A stretch of DNA of 64,000 nt from Rhodobacter capsulatus (GTDB taxonomy: Bacteria; Pseudomonadota; Alphaproteobacteria; Rhodobacterales; Rhodobacteraceae), in the NCBI RefSeq assembly GCF_003254295.1, contig NZ_QKZO01000012.1:41158-105157 (forward strand), in the 5' to 3' direction. The notes under the pieces are model-generated. The model was not told the DNA's origin. It made no database searches and was given only the letters and a program-made list of their open reading frames with translations. The translations under genes were made by a program, and so were the position numbers. Positions 27,109 to 37,310 of this stretch are shown one piece after another; within the stretch, counting starts at the first letter, position 1; each line of letters opens with the position of its first letter.

Positions 27109-28298
27109 TGGCCTGGCGCGGCGCGGTCCTTGCGATAGCGGCGGCGCTTGGCCTGCTGCTGGCGCGGCCGCCCGCGCCGCTTGCCGCGCTGCAGGAGCGG
27201 GTCTTCGACCCCCTGCCCCGCCCGCCGGACACCGGCGGGATCGTCGTCATCGACATCGGCGCAGGGGACGAGACCGGCGCCCTCTGGACCCGGGCGGCGA
27301 CGGCGCGGCTGGTGGCGCGGCTGGCCGAAGCCAAGCCCCGGGTGATCGGCCTCGACATGCTGATCGCGGGGGATTGCGACGGCGCCCCCGCCCGTGATCT
27401 GGCGGCGGCATTGCAGGGCCAGCCCGCGGTGCTGGGGCTGTTGCTCTCCGACACCCCCGGCCCGCCGCTGCCGCCCGCCCGGCTGGGCCAGACCGGGCCG
27501 CTGCCGCTTTGGCAGGCCGCGGGGGCCGAGACGCCCTGCCCGCAGTTTTCCGCGCAGGATTGGGCGGTGATGGCGCTGATGGGCGATGCGGATGCCACGG
27601 TGCGCCATGTGCCGGTCGCGGCGACGGCGGGGCGCCAGGCCCTGCCCGGTCTCGCCGTCGCCATCGCCGCAAGGGCCGAGGGCATTCTGCCGCTGATCGG
27701 CCCCGCGGGGCTGCGGCTTGGCCCGACGACCTTCCCGCTGGAAGCAGGCAGCCTGCGCTTTGCCGCCTCGAGCCCCGAAAGCTGGGCCCGCCGCACCCTC
27801 TCCGCCGCCGCGGTGCTGGCCGGAGAGGCGACGCCGCCCGCAGACGCGGTGCTCCTGATCGGCTCCAGCCTGCCCGAACGCGGCGGGCTGCGCCCGAGCG
27901 CGACCAGCCCGGTGATGCCCTCGGTGCAGATCCTCGCCGATGCGGTGGCGGGGCTGCGCGCGGGGCATCTGCCGCATCGCCCGGGCTGGGGCCCGGCGCT
28001 TGAAGGCGGCTTCGTCGCGCTGGCGGGGCTTTTGACGCTGCTGGTGCTGGTGCGCCTGCGCCCCGCCCGCGCGGCGGCGGCGGTCGGAACGCTTGCGGCG
28101 CTCTGGGCCGGGGCGGCGGTGCTTTTCAGCCGCGGCGGACTGCTGCTCGACCCCGTCCTGCCCGTCGGCGCGCTGGCGCTGATCCTGCTGGCCGCGCTTT
28201 TGGGCCGCGCCGCCGCGCTGGCCCGGGCCGAACGGGTGCTGCGCGACCGGATGGGGCAAGTGCTGCCCCCGGCCCTTGTCAGCCGCCTCGCCGCGTAG
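27108..28298 (+). CDS. CHASE2 sensor and transmembrane part of an adenylate cyclase, cut by an in-frame amber codon
   Basis: This 396-residue part starts with a signal-anchor helix, followed by a CHASE2 extracytoplasmic sensor domain (about 25-290; DTGGIVVIDI, KPRVIGLDMLI, VLLIGSSLPERGGLRPSATSPVMPSVQILADAV) and three C-terminal membrane helices (about 297-375). It stops at TAG 28296-28298 after LPPALVSRLAA. In intact relatives this sequence runs straight into PRLxRLxGExRE and the cyclase domain, which here continues in the same frame at 28308. The ATG at 27108 overlaps the stop of the Crp/Fnr gene and has a ggagg site. Alone it would be a sensor without an output domain. Confidence 0.8.
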   Translation: MAWRGAVLAIAAALGLLLARPPAPLAALQERVFDPLPRPPDTGGIVVIDIGAGDETGALWTRAATARLVARLAEAKPRVIGLDMLIAGDCDGAPARDLAAALQGQPAVLGLLLSDTPGPPLPPARLGQTGPLPLWQAAGAETPCPQFSAQDWAVMALMGDADATVRHVPVAATAGRQALPGLAVAIAARAEGILPLIGPAGLRLGPTTFPLEAGSLRFAASSPESWARRTLSAAAVLAGEATPPADAVLLIGSSLPERGGLRPSATSPVMPSVQILADAVAGLRAGHLPHRPGWGPALEGGFVALAGLLTLLVLVRLRPARAAAAVGTLAALWAGAAVLFSRGGLLLDPVLPVGALALILLAALLGRAAALARAERVLRDRMGQVLPPALVSRLAA

Positions 28299-28307
28299 CC
28301 GCGGCTG

Positions 28308-28859
28308 ATGCGGCTTGAGGGCGAAACCCGCGAAATCACGGCGCTTTTCACCGATATCGAGGGCTTTTCTGCCGCCACCTCGACGATGGGCGCGGTGGAG
28401 ATGGTGGCGCGGCTTGATGCCTATTTCGCGCTCACCTGCGCCATCGTGCTGCGCCACGGCGGGATGATCGACAAGCTCGTCGGCGACAGCGTGCATGCGC
28501 TGTTCAACGCGCCGCTCGACCAGCCCGGCCATGAGGCGGCGGCGCTGGCCTGTGCCGCCGAGATCCTGGCCGCGACCGAGGTTTTCGCGCGCGAAAACAA
28601 CGGCTTCGGCAAGACGCGGATCGGCGTCGAATGCGGCCCCGCGGTCTTGGGCGATGTCGGTTTCGGCACCCGGATCGACTACACGGCGCATGGGCCCGCG
28701 GTGAACCTCGCCGCGCGGCTGCAAGAGGCGAACAAGGCGCTGGGCACAAGGATCTGCATCGGCCCGACGCTGGGGGCGCGGGTGCCGGGCCTTGTGGCGC
28801 TGGGCGAGATCGAGCTGCGCAGCTTCGGGCGACTGCCGCTTTACACGCTCAGGGCGTGA
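28308..28859 (+). CDS. Class III adenylate/guanylate cyclase catalytic domain, separated from its CHASE2 part
   Basis: A 183-residue catalytic domain in the same frame as the upstream CHASE2 ORF. It has the first metal Asp in TALFTDIEGFSAATS and the second in KLVGDSVHALFNAP, plus the transition-state region DYTAHGPAVNLAARLQEANK (Asn and Arg present). The substrate-specifying position before the T in DYTAHGP is Asp, which suggests ATP, hence cAMP. The ATG at 28308 lies nine bases after the amber stop and lacks a ribosome-binding site; reinitiation or amber readthrough would be needed. It overlaps the convergent FecR gene by 11 bases. Confidence 0.78.
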   Translation: MRLEGETREITALFTDIEGFSAATSTMGAVEMVARLDAYFALTCAIVLRHGGMIDKLVGDSVHALFNAPLDQPGHEAAALACAAEILAATEVFARENNGFGKTRIGVECGPAVLGDVGFGTRIDYTAHGPAVNLAARLQEANKALGTRICIGPTLGARVPGLVALGEIELRSFGRLPLYTLRA

Positions 28860-29454
28860 GCCCGACCGAGGCGAAGGCGGCGGCGATGCGCGGGGCTTTC
28901 CACTGCGCGACGGCGCCGGGCGCGGCGCCCGGGCGGGTGATGTCGATCCCGTCGCCCGGTCCCAGACGTCGGGTCTCGCCGCCTGCCACCACCTCGACCC
29001 CGCCGCGCGCGACGAAGATGCCGTAAACGCCTTTCGACGGGCCGCAGAAGAACCGCGTGCCGCGCACGCCGATGCGGGCAAAAGCGCCTTGCACGGTCAG
29101 ATCAAGTTTCGGCAGATCCTCGGGCCGGTCGAAGACCAGCGCGCCGCCGATGCTGACCACCCCGCCCAGATCGGCGGTGAAGCGATCGAGGGTGAAGCGC
29201 GTTTCGGGGCCAAGGGCGATCCGCGTCGCGCTGAAAAGCTCCAGCGACGCGGTCGAGGCCGTCATGGTCGCGATCTCGTCGCCCTCCATCAGCGGATCGC
29301 GGGCATGCAGATCGGTGCGCAGGCCGGCGCGGGTCAGGCTGGCCCGCCCGGTCAGCGCGCGCGTGGTGCCGATCGCGGCCTGCGCCAAGGCGCCATGGGG
29401 CGCCAGGGCAAGCGCCGCGGGCAAGGACAGCAGAAGACGTCGGCTTATGGTCAT
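28849..29454 (-). CDS. Secreted FecR-domain protein
   Basis: A 201-residue protein with signal peptide MTISRRLLLSLPAALALAPHGALAQ, possibly Tat. The mature part has the FecR fold (LTRAGLRTDLHARDPLMEGDEIATMTAST, LGPETRFTLDRF, FARIGVRGTRFFCG, YGIFVARGGVEV). There is no anti-sigma transmembrane helix and no sigma-factor gene next to it, so it is the stand-alone periplasmic type that often occurs beside CHASE2-cyclase genes, as here (convergent, 11-base overlap). It may interact with the CHASE2 sensor across the periplasm; this is inference. Confidence 0.82.
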   Translation of the reverse strand: MTISRRLLLSLPAALALAPHGALAQAAIGTTRALTGRASLTRAGLRTDLHARDPLMEGDEIATMTASTASLELFSATRIALGPETRFTLDRFTADLGGVVSIGGALVFDRPEDLPKLDLTVQGAFARIGVRGTRFFCGPSKGVYGIFVARGGVEVVAGGETRRLGPGDGIDITRPGAAPGAVAQWKAPRIAAAFASVGLTP

Positions 29455-29598
29455 GTGACCCCCGTTCGGAATTTCCCGCGGGCCCCCGGCCGGTGCCGCG
29501 CTTGCCCCGCGGTGCCGCCCCGTTTTCCGGATGTTCCGAAGTCCCCCGCCCGAGTATGACGCGAAACCGCCCCGGATCAAGTCCGGCGCGGCCCCGGA

Positions 29599-30705
29599 TC
29601 AGCGCGCCGCACGCAGGATCGCCGCGGGCAATTGGCCGAGCGACATTTCCTGGCCCACGGCGCCGCGGGCCATCGCCTCCTTCGGCATGCCGTAGACGAC
29701 GCAGCTTTCCTCGTCCTGGCCAAGCGTGGTGGCGCCGGTGTCGCGCATCTCGCGCAAGCCCCGCGCGCCGTCGTCGCCCATGCCGGTCATGATCACGCCC
29801 ACCGCATTGCGCCCGGCAAAGCGCGCGACCGAGCGGAACAGCACGTCGACCGAGGGGCGGTGACGCGACACCAGCGGCCCCTCGCGGATCTCGACATGAT
29901 ATTGTGCGCCGCTGCGGGCCAGAAGCGTGTGCTTGTTGCCCGGCGCGATCAGCGCATGGCCGCGCAACAGCCGGTCGCCCGGTTTCGCCTCGCTCACCGT
30001 GATCGCGCAAAGCCCGTCAAGGCGCTTGGCGAAAGCCCCGGTGAACAGCTCCGGCATGTGCTGCACGATCACGATCGGCGGGCAGTCGGACGGCATCGCC
30101 TGCAACAATTCGCGCAAAGCCTCGGTGCCGCCGGTCGAGGCGCCGATCGCCACGATCTTTTCGGTGGTGCGCAGCATCGCCCCGCTTTCACGCGGCGGCG
30201 CCAGCATCGCATCAGCGCTGAGCTTGGGCTGCACCGGCCGTTCGCGCATCGGTTGCACCTTGGCCGAGGCGGCCTGGACGAGCACGTCGCGAATGCGCTG
30301 CGCGCTTTCGGAAATATATTGCTTCACCCCGATCTCGGGCTTGGCGATCACATCGACCGCCCCCGCCGACATCGCGGCCAGATAGGTCTCGGACCGGTCG
30401 GAGACGAGCGAGGAGCAGATCACCACCGGCAGCGGGTGCTGCGCCATCAGCTTGCGCAGGAAGGTCAGCCCGTCCATCCGCGGCATCTCGACATCCAGGA
30501 TGATGACATCGGGCACCATGGATTTCAGCCGCTCGGCCGCGGCAAAGGGATCGGCAGCCGTCGCCATCACCTCGAGCCGCGGGTCGGAGCCGATGATGTC
30601 GGCAAGCGCCTGGCGCACCAGCGCGCTGTCATCGACGATGAAGACCCGGACCGGGCGGCCATCGGGCGGCAGGCGGGTGGCAGTCGGATCGGGCCTCGCG
30701 GTCAT
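29599..30705 (-). CDS. cheB: Chemotaxis protein-glutamate methylesterase
   Basis: A 368-residue two-domain protein. The receiver domain (about 18-135) has [11 protein letters not shown] and the phospho-acceptor Asp71 in [12 protein letters not shown]. The C-terminal esterase/deamidase has its Ser-His-Asp triad in [21 protein letters not shown] and [11 protein letters not shown]. It demethylates chemoreceptors when phosphorylated by CheA. The ATG at 30705 overlaps the cheR stop (ATGA). It is the last gene of the eight-gene chemotaxis operon. Confidence 0.96.
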   Translation of the reverse strand: MTARPDPTATRLPPDGRPVRVFIVDDSALVRQALADIIGSDPRLEVMATAADPFAAAERLKSMVPDVIILDVEMPRMDGLTFLRKLMAQHPLPVVICSSLVSDRSETYLAAMSAGAVDVIAKPEIGVKQYISESAQRIRDVLVQAASAKVQPMRERPVQPKLSADAMLAPPRESGAMLRTTEKIVAIGASTGGTEALRELLQAMPSDCPPIVIVQHMPELFTGAFAKRLDGLCAITVSEAKPGDRLLRGHALIAPGNKHTLLARSGAQYHVEIREGPLVSRHRPSVDVLFRSVARFAGRNAVGVIMTGMGDDGARGLREMRDTGATTLGQDEESCVVYGMPKEAMARGAVGQEMSLGQLPAAILRAAR

Positions 30706-31604
30706 CGCTCGTCCTTTCGGAAAACCGCCGTGCCCGTGGGGGTCAACCCGGCGGGCAGGCTGCGCAGATTGTCGGAATGGCCCAGAAGCAGATAGCCCCC
30801 CGGCCGCAAGCATTGCATGACATTGCGGATCGCCCGGGTCCGGTCCTCGGCGGTGAAGTAGATCAGCACGTTGCGCAGGAAGATCACATCGGCGAGCGGC
30901 ACATGGCCCTCGAGCTTGCCAAGCAGGTTGGCGGCGCTGAAATGCGCGCGGTTGCGCAGCGCCGGGGCGATCCGGTAAACGCGCTGCTTCGGCGATATCC
31001 GCGCCCCGGGTTTCGAGCGCAGCAGATAATCCGAGCGCAGGTCGAACGACAGCCCCGCCAGCTCCGACGAGGAATAGATGCCCAGTCGCGCCTTGCGCAG
31101 GATTGCGGCGGAAATGTCGGTGCCGACAAGCCCCCAGCGCAGCCCGCCCTGCACCTTGTGGCTGTAGCGATCCAGCACGATGCCCGCCGACCAGAGTTCA
31201 AGCCCCGAGGAGCAGGCGGCGCTCCAGACGACAAGCGGATGCGTGCGCCCGGCGCCGGTCTCGATCAGCTTCGGCAGGCCGACCGTGTCGAGCCAGTCGT
31301 AATGCGCCTTTTCCCGGAAGAAACTGGTGGTGTGGGTCGCCAGGCTTTCGACCAGACGCTGGATTTCGGCGGGCCCCTCGGGGCTTTGCAGATGCGTCAG
31401 ATATTGATCGTAATCGTCAAGCCCGAGCGCCGTCACCCGCCGGTCCAGCCGATAGGAGATGAACTGCGTATTGGACGGGTCGATCCGGATCCCGGCTTCC
31501 GCCTTCAGGATCGTCACGAGTTCCCGCGCCGCCGCGGTGCTCATCGGCACCGCGGGTTGCGTCAGCATGTCGGCATAGGCCTGAGAGGGTCCGCGCAAGG
31601 CCAT
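30702..31604 (-). CDS. cheR: Chemotaxis protein methyltransferase
   Basis: About 300 residues. An N-terminal helical domain is followed by the SAM-binding methyltransferase domain ([50 protein letters not shown]). The usual SxGEEPYS in the SAM loop reads SSGLELWS here, a small deviation worth noting. It methylates glutamates on chemoreceptors. The start is uncertain: ATG 31604 abuts gggag; a TTG at 31613 overlapping the cheW stop is possible. Confidence 0.93.
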   Translation of the reverse strand: MALRGPSQAYADMLTQPAVPMSTAAARELVTILKAEAGIRIDPSNTQFISYRLDRRVTALGLDDYDQYLTHLQSPEGPAEIQRLVESLATHTTSFFREKAHYDWLDTVGLPKLIETGAGRTHPLVVWSAACSSGLELWSAGIVLDRYSHKVQGGLRWGLVGTDISAAILRKARLGIYSSSELAGLSFDLRSDYLLRSKPGARISPKQRVYRIAPALRNRAHFSAANLLGKLEGHVPLADVIFLRNVLIYFTAEDRTRAIRNVMQCLRPGGYLLLGHSDNLRSLPAGLTPTGTAVFRKDER

Positions 31605-31609
31605 CTCCC

Positions 31610-32146
31610 TCAATCGAAGTCGAACGGCCCGGGCAAGGCAGCCGAGCCCGACCGCCCCAGCGCGGCGCGCAGGTCGATCATGTAGACGAGCTCCCCCTCG
31701 ACCCGGGTCAGCCCGAACATCGCCCCGGCCTGCCAGCCGCCCGGCACCGAGGGCACCGGATCGACCTCGGCTTCGTCGACCTCGACCACGGTCCGCACCC
31801 GGTCGACGACGATCGCGATCGCCGCCTCGCGGTCGGTCTGCAGGTCCAGAACGATGATCCGGCCGCTGCGGTCATCGACCTGCCGCGACAGGCCAAGCGA
31901 CTGCGCGATGTCCATCACCGCGATCCCTTCGCCGCGCAGGTCGATCATGCCCAGAAGCGCCGCCGTGGCATTGGGCAGCGGGGCAATCACCTGATGGTCG
32001 AGGATCTCGCGGACATCCGCCACATCGGCCGCCAGGATCTGGTTGCCGATGTCGAAGGTCACATAAGCCCGCCGCGGTTCGACCACTTCGGCTTCGACCG
32101 GGTGGCCAAACTGCGACTGTTCCTTGAGAAGCGGGGCGGCAGTCAT
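31610..32146 (-). CDS. cheW: CheW coupling protein (first of two)
   Basis: A 178-residue CheW-fold protein (YVTFDIGNQILAADVADVREILDHQVIAPLPNAT, GMIDLRGEGIAVMDIAQSLGL, GLTRVEGELVYMIDLRAAL) linking receptors to CheA. An N-terminal extension of about 25 residues precedes the domain. It lies between the receptor gene and cheR. Having two CheW paralogues in one operon suggests distinct array positions or receptor preferences. Confidence 0.93.
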   Translation of the reverse strand: MTAAPLLKEQSQFGHPVEAEVVEPRRAYVTFDIGNQILAADVADVREILDHQVIAPLPNATAALLGMIDLRGEGIAVMDIAQSLGLSRQVDDRSGRIIVLDLQTDREAAIAIVVDRVRTVVEVDEAEVDPVPSVPGGWQAGAMFGLTRVEGELVYMIDLRAALGRSGSAALPGPFDFD

Positions 32147-32253
32147 CCGGAAGTCCCTTTCGTTTCTGGAAAATTCCCCGGCGGTCCGGCCGCTCGGAGG
32201 AAGCCTGCCCGGACCACGGGGGGCCGGGCAGCGCGTCGGGCAAAGCCCCGGTG

Positions 32254-34446
32254 TCAGATCTTCTCGAAGTCGGAATCGTCCACGTCATCTTCCGACAGAT
32301 CCAGCGCGAAGCCGCCATTGCGGGTGCCCGCCGCCACGCGCGTCTTGCGACGGCTGGCCGGGGCCGCGGCGGGGGCCTCGTGCCGGGCGGTGCGGGTCCA
32401 GGCCGCATCCTTGGCACGTTCGGCCCGGTCGCCACGGCCGGGTTCGCCCTGCACCTTGAAGAAGCCGATCACGTCATGCAGCTGCTCGGACTGGCTCGCC
32501 AGCTCCTCGGAGACCGAGGCGGCTTCGGTCGAGGCCGAGGCGTTGCGCTGGATCACCGTGTCGAGCTGACGGATCGCCAGGTTGATCTGGTCGGCGCCGG
32601 TGTTCTGCTCGCGCATCGCGGCCGAGATCTCCTGCACCAGATCGGCGGTGCGCTGGATCGCCGGGACCAGTTCGCCCAGCATGTCGCCGGCATTGCGGCT
32701 GACTTCGACCGAGCGGATCGACAGTTCGTTGATCTCGCGCGCCGCCTGCTGGCTGCGTTCGGCCAGCTTGCGCACCTCCGAGGCCACCACCGCGAAGCCG
32801 CGGCCATGCTGGCCCGCCCGCGCCGCTTCCACCGCCGCGTTCAGCGCCAGAAGGTCGGTCTGCCGGGCGATTTCCTGGATGATGGTGATCTTGTCGGCGA
32901 TCGTCTTCATCGCGCCCACCGCCTCGTCCACCGCCTTGCCGGTGTCAAGCGCCCGGCTCGAGGCCTGGGTCGCGATCTTCTCGGTCTGCGCGGCATTGTC
33001 GGCCGATTGACGGATGTTCGCCGTCATCTCTTCCATCGCCGAGCTGGCCTGTTCCGCCGCCGCCGCCTGTTCGGTGGCGCCCGAGGACAGATCCTCGGCG
33101 GTCGCGCTCATCGCATGGGCCCCGGCCGAGACGCTTTGCGACGACACATGCATATCGATCACGATTTCCTGCAGCTTGCCGATCATGGTTTCGAGCGCGA
33201 TGCCAAGCGAGTCGGCCTCCGAGCGGCGCTTGATGTTCACCGTCAGATCGCCGCGCGAAATCGCCTCGGCCACATTGGCCATGCCGTCAAGCGCCCCCGT
33301 CATCTCGCCCAGCGCCTGCATCAGCTCGCCGATCTCGTCCTTCGAGGTGACGCGGGTATCGACCTTCAGATCGCCTTCGGCGACCTTGCGGGCCACGGTG
33401 ACGGCGCGGTTCATGCCCCGGGTGATGCCGATCAGGATCAGCGTCGAGGCGATCAGCGCGCCAAGGATCGCAACGCCCGAAATCGTCAGGATCAGGGTCT
33501 TGCTGTTGGCATAGCTCGCATTCAGATTGCTCTGCGAGGCGGCCATGGCAGCGCCCGCCTTTTCGTCGATCAGGTCGAGTTGGGCACCAAGCGCAGCGAC
33601 GCTGGCCTTGAACGGACCGTTCATGAGCGCCGCGGCGCGCGGTTCGGAATTCGCCAGCGTCTTCGTTTCAAGATCATCGTTGAGCTTGAAGTAATCCGTC
33701 AGGATCGCCTGCATGCCCGCCACTTCCTCGGGGAACTGCGGCCCCAGCAGGGTGACGAGCTTTTCCATATGCCCCGTGACTTCGCCGCGCAGATCCTTGA
33801 TTTCGTCAAGGAATTCGGCGGTGGCGGCATCGTTTTCCTCCATGATGGCGCGGGCGTTCATCGAGCTCACTTCCATCAGCGCGCGTTCCAGCTCGAGGAT
33901 CTGCACCCGGGCGGCATCGACCGGATAGGGCAGCATCGTCGTCCTTTCCAGCGCCGCCTCAAGCTTGGCGATCTGCGCATCCATCTTCTCGAGTTCGGCA
34001 TAGGACGGATAGATGAAGAGCTGCCGCGCCTTGGCCATGCTGCCCTCGCGCGAGAGTTTCAGGGCCTCATTCCGCAGATCCTTCGCCTTGGCGAGGATCT
34101 CGTCATAGCGCGCGAAATCTTCGCGCAGCGTGCCGTCGTCGAGGTTCCTGATCTCGGCCATCAGCGCGTCGCGCTTGGCGCGATCGGCGGCGATCCCGTC
34201 CTCGGCCGCCTGCATGTCCGCTTCGCTGCTGGCGGCGATATGCTGGAACGTCCGGATGTCGGACTGCGCAAGGCTTTCCTTCAGACCGTTCACGAGGGTC
34301 TGCATCCGCGCGCTCACATTGGCCATCTTGTTCGCATCGGCATTGGCCGATTGCAACGAGGACAGGCCGATCCAGGAAATGGCGGCCAAAAGCGCCAGCA
34401 CCACCCCGAAGGTGGCCATCAGCTTGGCCTTGATCGTCAGCTTCAT
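32254..34446 (-). CDS. Methyl-accepting chemotaxis protein
   Basis: A 730-residue receptor. It has TM1 (about 10-31), a large helical periplasmic sensor (about 32-315), TM2 (about 318-342), two tandem HAMP-like stretches (about 343-440; [11 protein letters not shown] and [12 protein letters not shown]), and the signalling hairpin with [20 protein letters not shown] and [16 protein letters not shown]. Candidate methylation segments flank it. The C-terminal 80 residues are charged and end DDSDFEKI; there is no NWETF-type CheR tether. The ligand is unknown. It is embedded in the operon, so it is probably the cognate receptor of this pathway. Confidence 0.95.
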   Translation of the reverse strand: MKLTIKAKLMATFGVVLALLAAISWIGLSSLQSANADANKMANVSARMQTLVNGLKESLAQSDIRTFQHIAASSEADMQAAEDGIAADRAKRDALMAEIRNLDDGTLREDFARYDEILAKAKDLRNEALKLSREGSMAKARQLFIYPSYAELEKMDAQIAKLEAALERTTMLPYPVDAARVQILELERALMEVSSMNARAIMEENDAATAEFLDEIKDLRGEVTGHMEKLVTLLGPQFPEEVAGMQAILTDYFKLNDDLETKTLANSEPRAAALMNGPFKASVAALGAQLDLIDEKAGAAMAASQSNLNASYANSKTLILTISGVAILGALIASTLILIGITRGMNRAVTVARKVAEGDLKVDTRVTSKDEIGELMQALGEMTGALDGMANVAEAISRGDLTVNIKRRSEADSLGIALETMIGKLQEIVIDMHVSSQSVSAGAHAMSATAEDLSSGATEQAAAAEQASSAMEEMTANIRQSADNAAQTEKIATQASSRALDTGKAVDEAVGAMKTIADKITIIQEIARQTDLLALNAAVEAARAGQHGRGFAVVASEVRKLAERSQQAAREINELSIRSVEVSRNAGDMLGELVPAIQRTADLVQEISAAMREQNTGADQINLAIRQLDTVIQRNASASTEAASVSEELASQSEQLHDVIGFFKVQGEPGRGDRAERAKDAAWTRTARHEAPAAAPASRRKTRVAAGTRNGGFALDLSEDDVDDSDFEKI

Positions 34447-34467
34447 GGTTGTCTCACTTTGTTCGGT

Positions 34468-34950
34468 TCAAGCCGCCTGTTCGGGACGGAAGAGGTTTTC
34501 GGGATCGAGAAGGAGGATGAGATCGTCGCCGCGCCGGAGCGCGCCGGTGACATAGTTCGAAGGCCAGGGAGAGCCGTTTTCCGGCAGCACCTCGATCGCG
34601 CCCGGGTCGATGTCGACGACCTCCTGGACCTCGTCGGCCAGCATCGCGAGGCGGAAGGATTCGGCGCCAAGGGTGATGTCGAGCACCACCACCCGGCCCT
34701 CGTTCGCGGCATGAACCGGCATCCGCAGCCGTTGCCGGACATCGACCAGTGGCACGACGGCGCCGCGCACGTTGATCAGCCAGGGCGCGAAGCTCGAGGC
34801 CCGGGGCACCCGGGTGCGCGGGATCGGGTCGATGACCTCATGCACATGGGTGACCGGGATCGCCAGCGCCTCGCCGCAGACGCGGATGATCAGGGCGATG
34901 GAATTGCTGTCCTCCTCGGCAAGGACGGTGGCAGCGGAAGAATGTGTCAT
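34468..34950 (-). CDS. cheW: CheW coupling protein (second of two)
   Basis: A 160-residue CheW-fold protein (IALIIRVCGEALAIPVTHVHEVIDPIPRTRVP, WLINVRGAVVPLVDVRQRL, LADEVQEVVDIDPGAIEVLPENG). It follows cheA by 11 bases and precedes the receptor gene by 21 bases, so it is tightly operonic. Confidence 0.93.
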   Translation of the reverse strand: MTHSSAATVLAEEDSNSIALIIRVCGEALAIPVTHVHEVIDPIPRTRVPRASSFAPWLINVRGAVVPLVDVRQRLRMPVHAANEGRVVVLDITLGAESFRLAMLADEVQEVVDIDPGAIEVLPENGSPWPSNYVTGALRRGDDLILLLDPENLFRPEQAA

Positions 34951-34961
34951 CGGGCGCCTCC

Positions 34962-36923
34962 TCAGGCCGCAAGGCTGATGCCGGTGCCGCCCAGACGGCG
35001 CAGCAGCATCGCCACATCGAGGATCAGCGCCACCGTGCCATCGGCCAGGATCGTCGCGCCGGCGAAATCGTCGAGATCGGCGTGATAGGCGCTCATCGGT
35101 TTGATCACCGTCTGGTGCTGGCCAAGGATGTCATCGACCACGAGCCCCATCCGTTCGCCCTCGGCGCGCACGATCACCACGCGGCGGCGGCCGTCGTTCT
35201 CGACCGTGCCCTCCAGCGCATCGGCCAGATCGACGAAGGGCACCAGATGTTCGCGGATCCGCAGCATCCGCCGCCCGCTGTTGCGCGTCAGTTCGGTGAC
35301 GTCGAATTCGACGCATTCCTCGACCGCGATCAGCGGCAGCACGAAGACATCGGGGCCAAGCCGCACCAGCAGACCGTCGATGATCGCCAGGCTGAGCGGC
35401 AGGCGCAGCGTCAGCCGCGTGCCCTCGCCCTTGCGCGAGGTCACCTCGACGGTGCCGCGCAGCCCGGTGATGGCGGAGAGCACCGCATCCATGCCGACCC
35501 CGCGGCCGGAGACCGACGAGACCTTGTCGGCGGTGGAAAAGCCGGGCGCGAAGATCATCTGCGCCAGCGCCGCCTCGGTCGGGCGGGCATCGGCGGCCAG
35601 AAGGCCACGGTCGATCGCCTTGCGCCGGATCTTGTCATGGTCCAGTCCGCGGCCGTCATCCTCGATCACGATGACGATCTCGCCCGCGTCCTGCGAGGCG
35701 GCCAGCCGCACCCGGCCCTGCGCCGGTTTGCCCGCCGCCACCCGGTCGGCCGCCGATTCGATGCCGTGATCGGCCGAGTTGCGGATCATGTGCACGAGCG
35801 GTTCGCTGAGCCGGTCGAGCACGTTCTTGTCGATCTCGGTCTCGCCGCCGTCGGTGACCAGCACGACGTCCTTGCCCAGTTCGGTCGACAGATCGCGGAC
35901 AACGCGGCGGAATTTGCCGAAAACCGTCTCGATCGGCAGCATCCGCACCGAGAGCGTGGTGTCGCGCAGGCCGGTGACCAGCCGATGCACCTCTTCGACC
36001 AGACCTTCGAGCGTCGAATCGCCCAGCCGCGCCGCGGTCTGGTTCAGCCGGGCCTGGGCGATCACCAGCTCGCCGAGCTGATCGAGGATCGAATCGAGCT
36101 TGGCCGAGGGCACGCGCACCGTGTCCTGCCCCGCCATCGTCTGGGCGCGCGGCGCGGAACGGGCCGGGGCCGCAGGCGCCGAGGCCGCGGTGGCGGGCGT
36201 CTCGGCCGAAGGCATCTCCACCGGCGCGGCCGCGGCGGGGGGCTCGTCCTGATCCAGCGCCACGATGCGCGGATCGGCGTCATCGGCAAAGACGAAGACC
36301 GACTCGATCGCCGCGCGCGGCTGCGCCGTGGTCAGCTCGACCACCCAGCCCAGATGCGATTGCGCCGGGTCCAGGTTTTCCAGCACCGGCAGGTCCGAGA
36401 CATCGCAGCGGACCCGGCAGTCGCCAAGCTCGCGCAGCTCCGCCAGCAGCAGATCCGGGCGCATGCCGCAGCGCAGCGCGCCTTTCGACGGGCGGAACGA
36501 CACTTCCCAGCGGGCAAGGCGCACCACCGCGGGCGGCGCCCCGGCCACGGCGCCTTCAAGCGCGGCCAGAATCCGGCGCGCCTGATCCGAGCCGACCAGC
36601 TCCGCCGTGGCGGCCTCGTCGCCCCCGGCATCGAGCAGCGCGATCACGTGGTCGCGGCCTTCCAGCGCCGCATCGAGCAGCGGTTTCGAAATGCCGATCT
36701 TGCCCTCGCGCACGCGGTCGAAGGCGTCTTCGAAATGGTGCACGAAGGCCGACAGGGCCGGAAAGCCGAACATCGACCCCCCGCCCTTGAGCGTGTGCAG
36801 GGCGCGAAAGACCGAATCGATCGCCTCGGGCGAGGCCTCGGTCTCGAGATCGAGCAGCATCTGCTCGAGCTGCGTCAGCAGATCCCGGGCTTCATGAATG
36901 TAACTCTGGGCGGCGGGGTTCAT
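34962..36923 (-). CDS. cheA: Chemotaxis histidine kinase
   Basis: A 653-residue CheA. The P1 domain has the phospho-acceptor His43 in RALHTLKGGGSMFGF. A linker and P2-like region follow (about 130-265, Ala/Pro-rich after it). P3 dimerisation (about 270-335), the P4 kinase (MIRNSADHGIESAADRVAAGK, IEDDGRGLDHDKIR, VSGRGVGMDAV) and the C-terminal P5 CheW-like domain (LPLIAVEECVEFDV, LVVDDILGQHQTVIKPM) complete the kinase. It phosphorylates the CheY-like protein and CheB encoded in the same operon. Confidence 0.96.
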   Translation of the reverse strand: MNPAAQSYIHEARDLLTQLEQMLLDLETEASPEAIDSVFRALHTLKGGGSMFGFPALSAFVHHFEDAFDRVREGKIGISKPLLDAALEGRDHVIALLDAGGDEAATAELVGSDQARRILAALEGAVAGAPPAVVRLARWEVSFRPSKGALRCGMRPDLLLAELRELGDCRVRCDVSDLPVLENLDPAQSHLGWVVELTTAQPRAAIESVFVFADDADPRIVALDQDEPPAAAAPVEMPSAETPATAASAPAAPARSAPRAQTMAGQDTVRVPSAKLDSILDQLGELVIAQARLNQTAARLGDSTLEGLVEEVHRLVTGLRDTTLSVRMLPIETVFGKFRRVVRDLSTELGKDVVLVTDGGETEIDKNVLDRLSEPLVHMIRNSADHGIESAADRVAAGKPAQGRVRLAASQDAGEIVIVIEDDGRGLDHDKIRRKAIDRGLLAADARPTEAALAQMIFAPGFSTADKVSSVSGRGVGMDAVLSAITGLRGTVEVTSRKGEGTRLTLRLPLSLAIIDGLLVRLGPDVFVLPLIAVEECVEFDVTELTRNSGRRMLRIREHLVPFVDLADALEGTVENDGRRRVVIVRAEGERMGLVVDDILGQHQTVIKPMSAYHADLDDFAGATILADGTVALILDVAMLLRRLGGTGISLAA

Positions 36924-36942
36924 CGGATGTCCCTTCTGTCCG

Positions 36943-37308
36943 TCAACCGGCCAGCTTGCGCGCGACGGCGACCAGCATGGCGGCATCGAAAGGCTTGTTC
37001 AGCCAGCCTGTGGCGCCAAGCGCCTTGCCCTCGGCCTTGGCCTCGGGCTTCGTCTCGGTCGTCAGCATCAGGATCGGCACGCCCGAGCCTTTCGGCTCCT
37101 GCCGCGCCTTGCGGATGAACTCGAAGCCGTTCATCACCGGCATGTTGAGGTCGACGACGACCAGCGAGACCGGCTCGCTTTTCAGCTTGGCCAGCCCCTC
37201 GAGCCCGTTTTCCGCCTCCACCACGCGGTAGCCCACCCCGGTCAGGGTGAAGTTCACCATGTCGCGGATTGCCTTGCTGTCGTCGATCGTCAGTACTGTT
37301 TTCGCCAT
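36943..37308 (-). CDS. cheY: CheY-like single-domain response regulator
   Basis: A 121-residue receiver domain with acidic pocket TIDDSKAIRD, phospho-acceptor Asp53 in VVDLNMPVMNG, MLTTETKPE and the conserved lysine in GWLNKPFDA. It has no output domain. It lies between the STAS gene and cheA. Whether it binds a flagellar motor or another output (pili, gene expression) is not shown; no flagellar genes are in the window. Confidence 0.93.
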   Translation of the reverse strand: MAKTVLTIDDSKAIRDMVNFTLTGVGYRVVEAENGLEGLAKLKSEPVSLVVVDLNMPVMNGFEFIRKARQEPKGSGVPILMLTTETKPEAKAEGKALGATGWLNKPFDAAMLVAVARKLAG

Positions 37309-37310
37309 CC

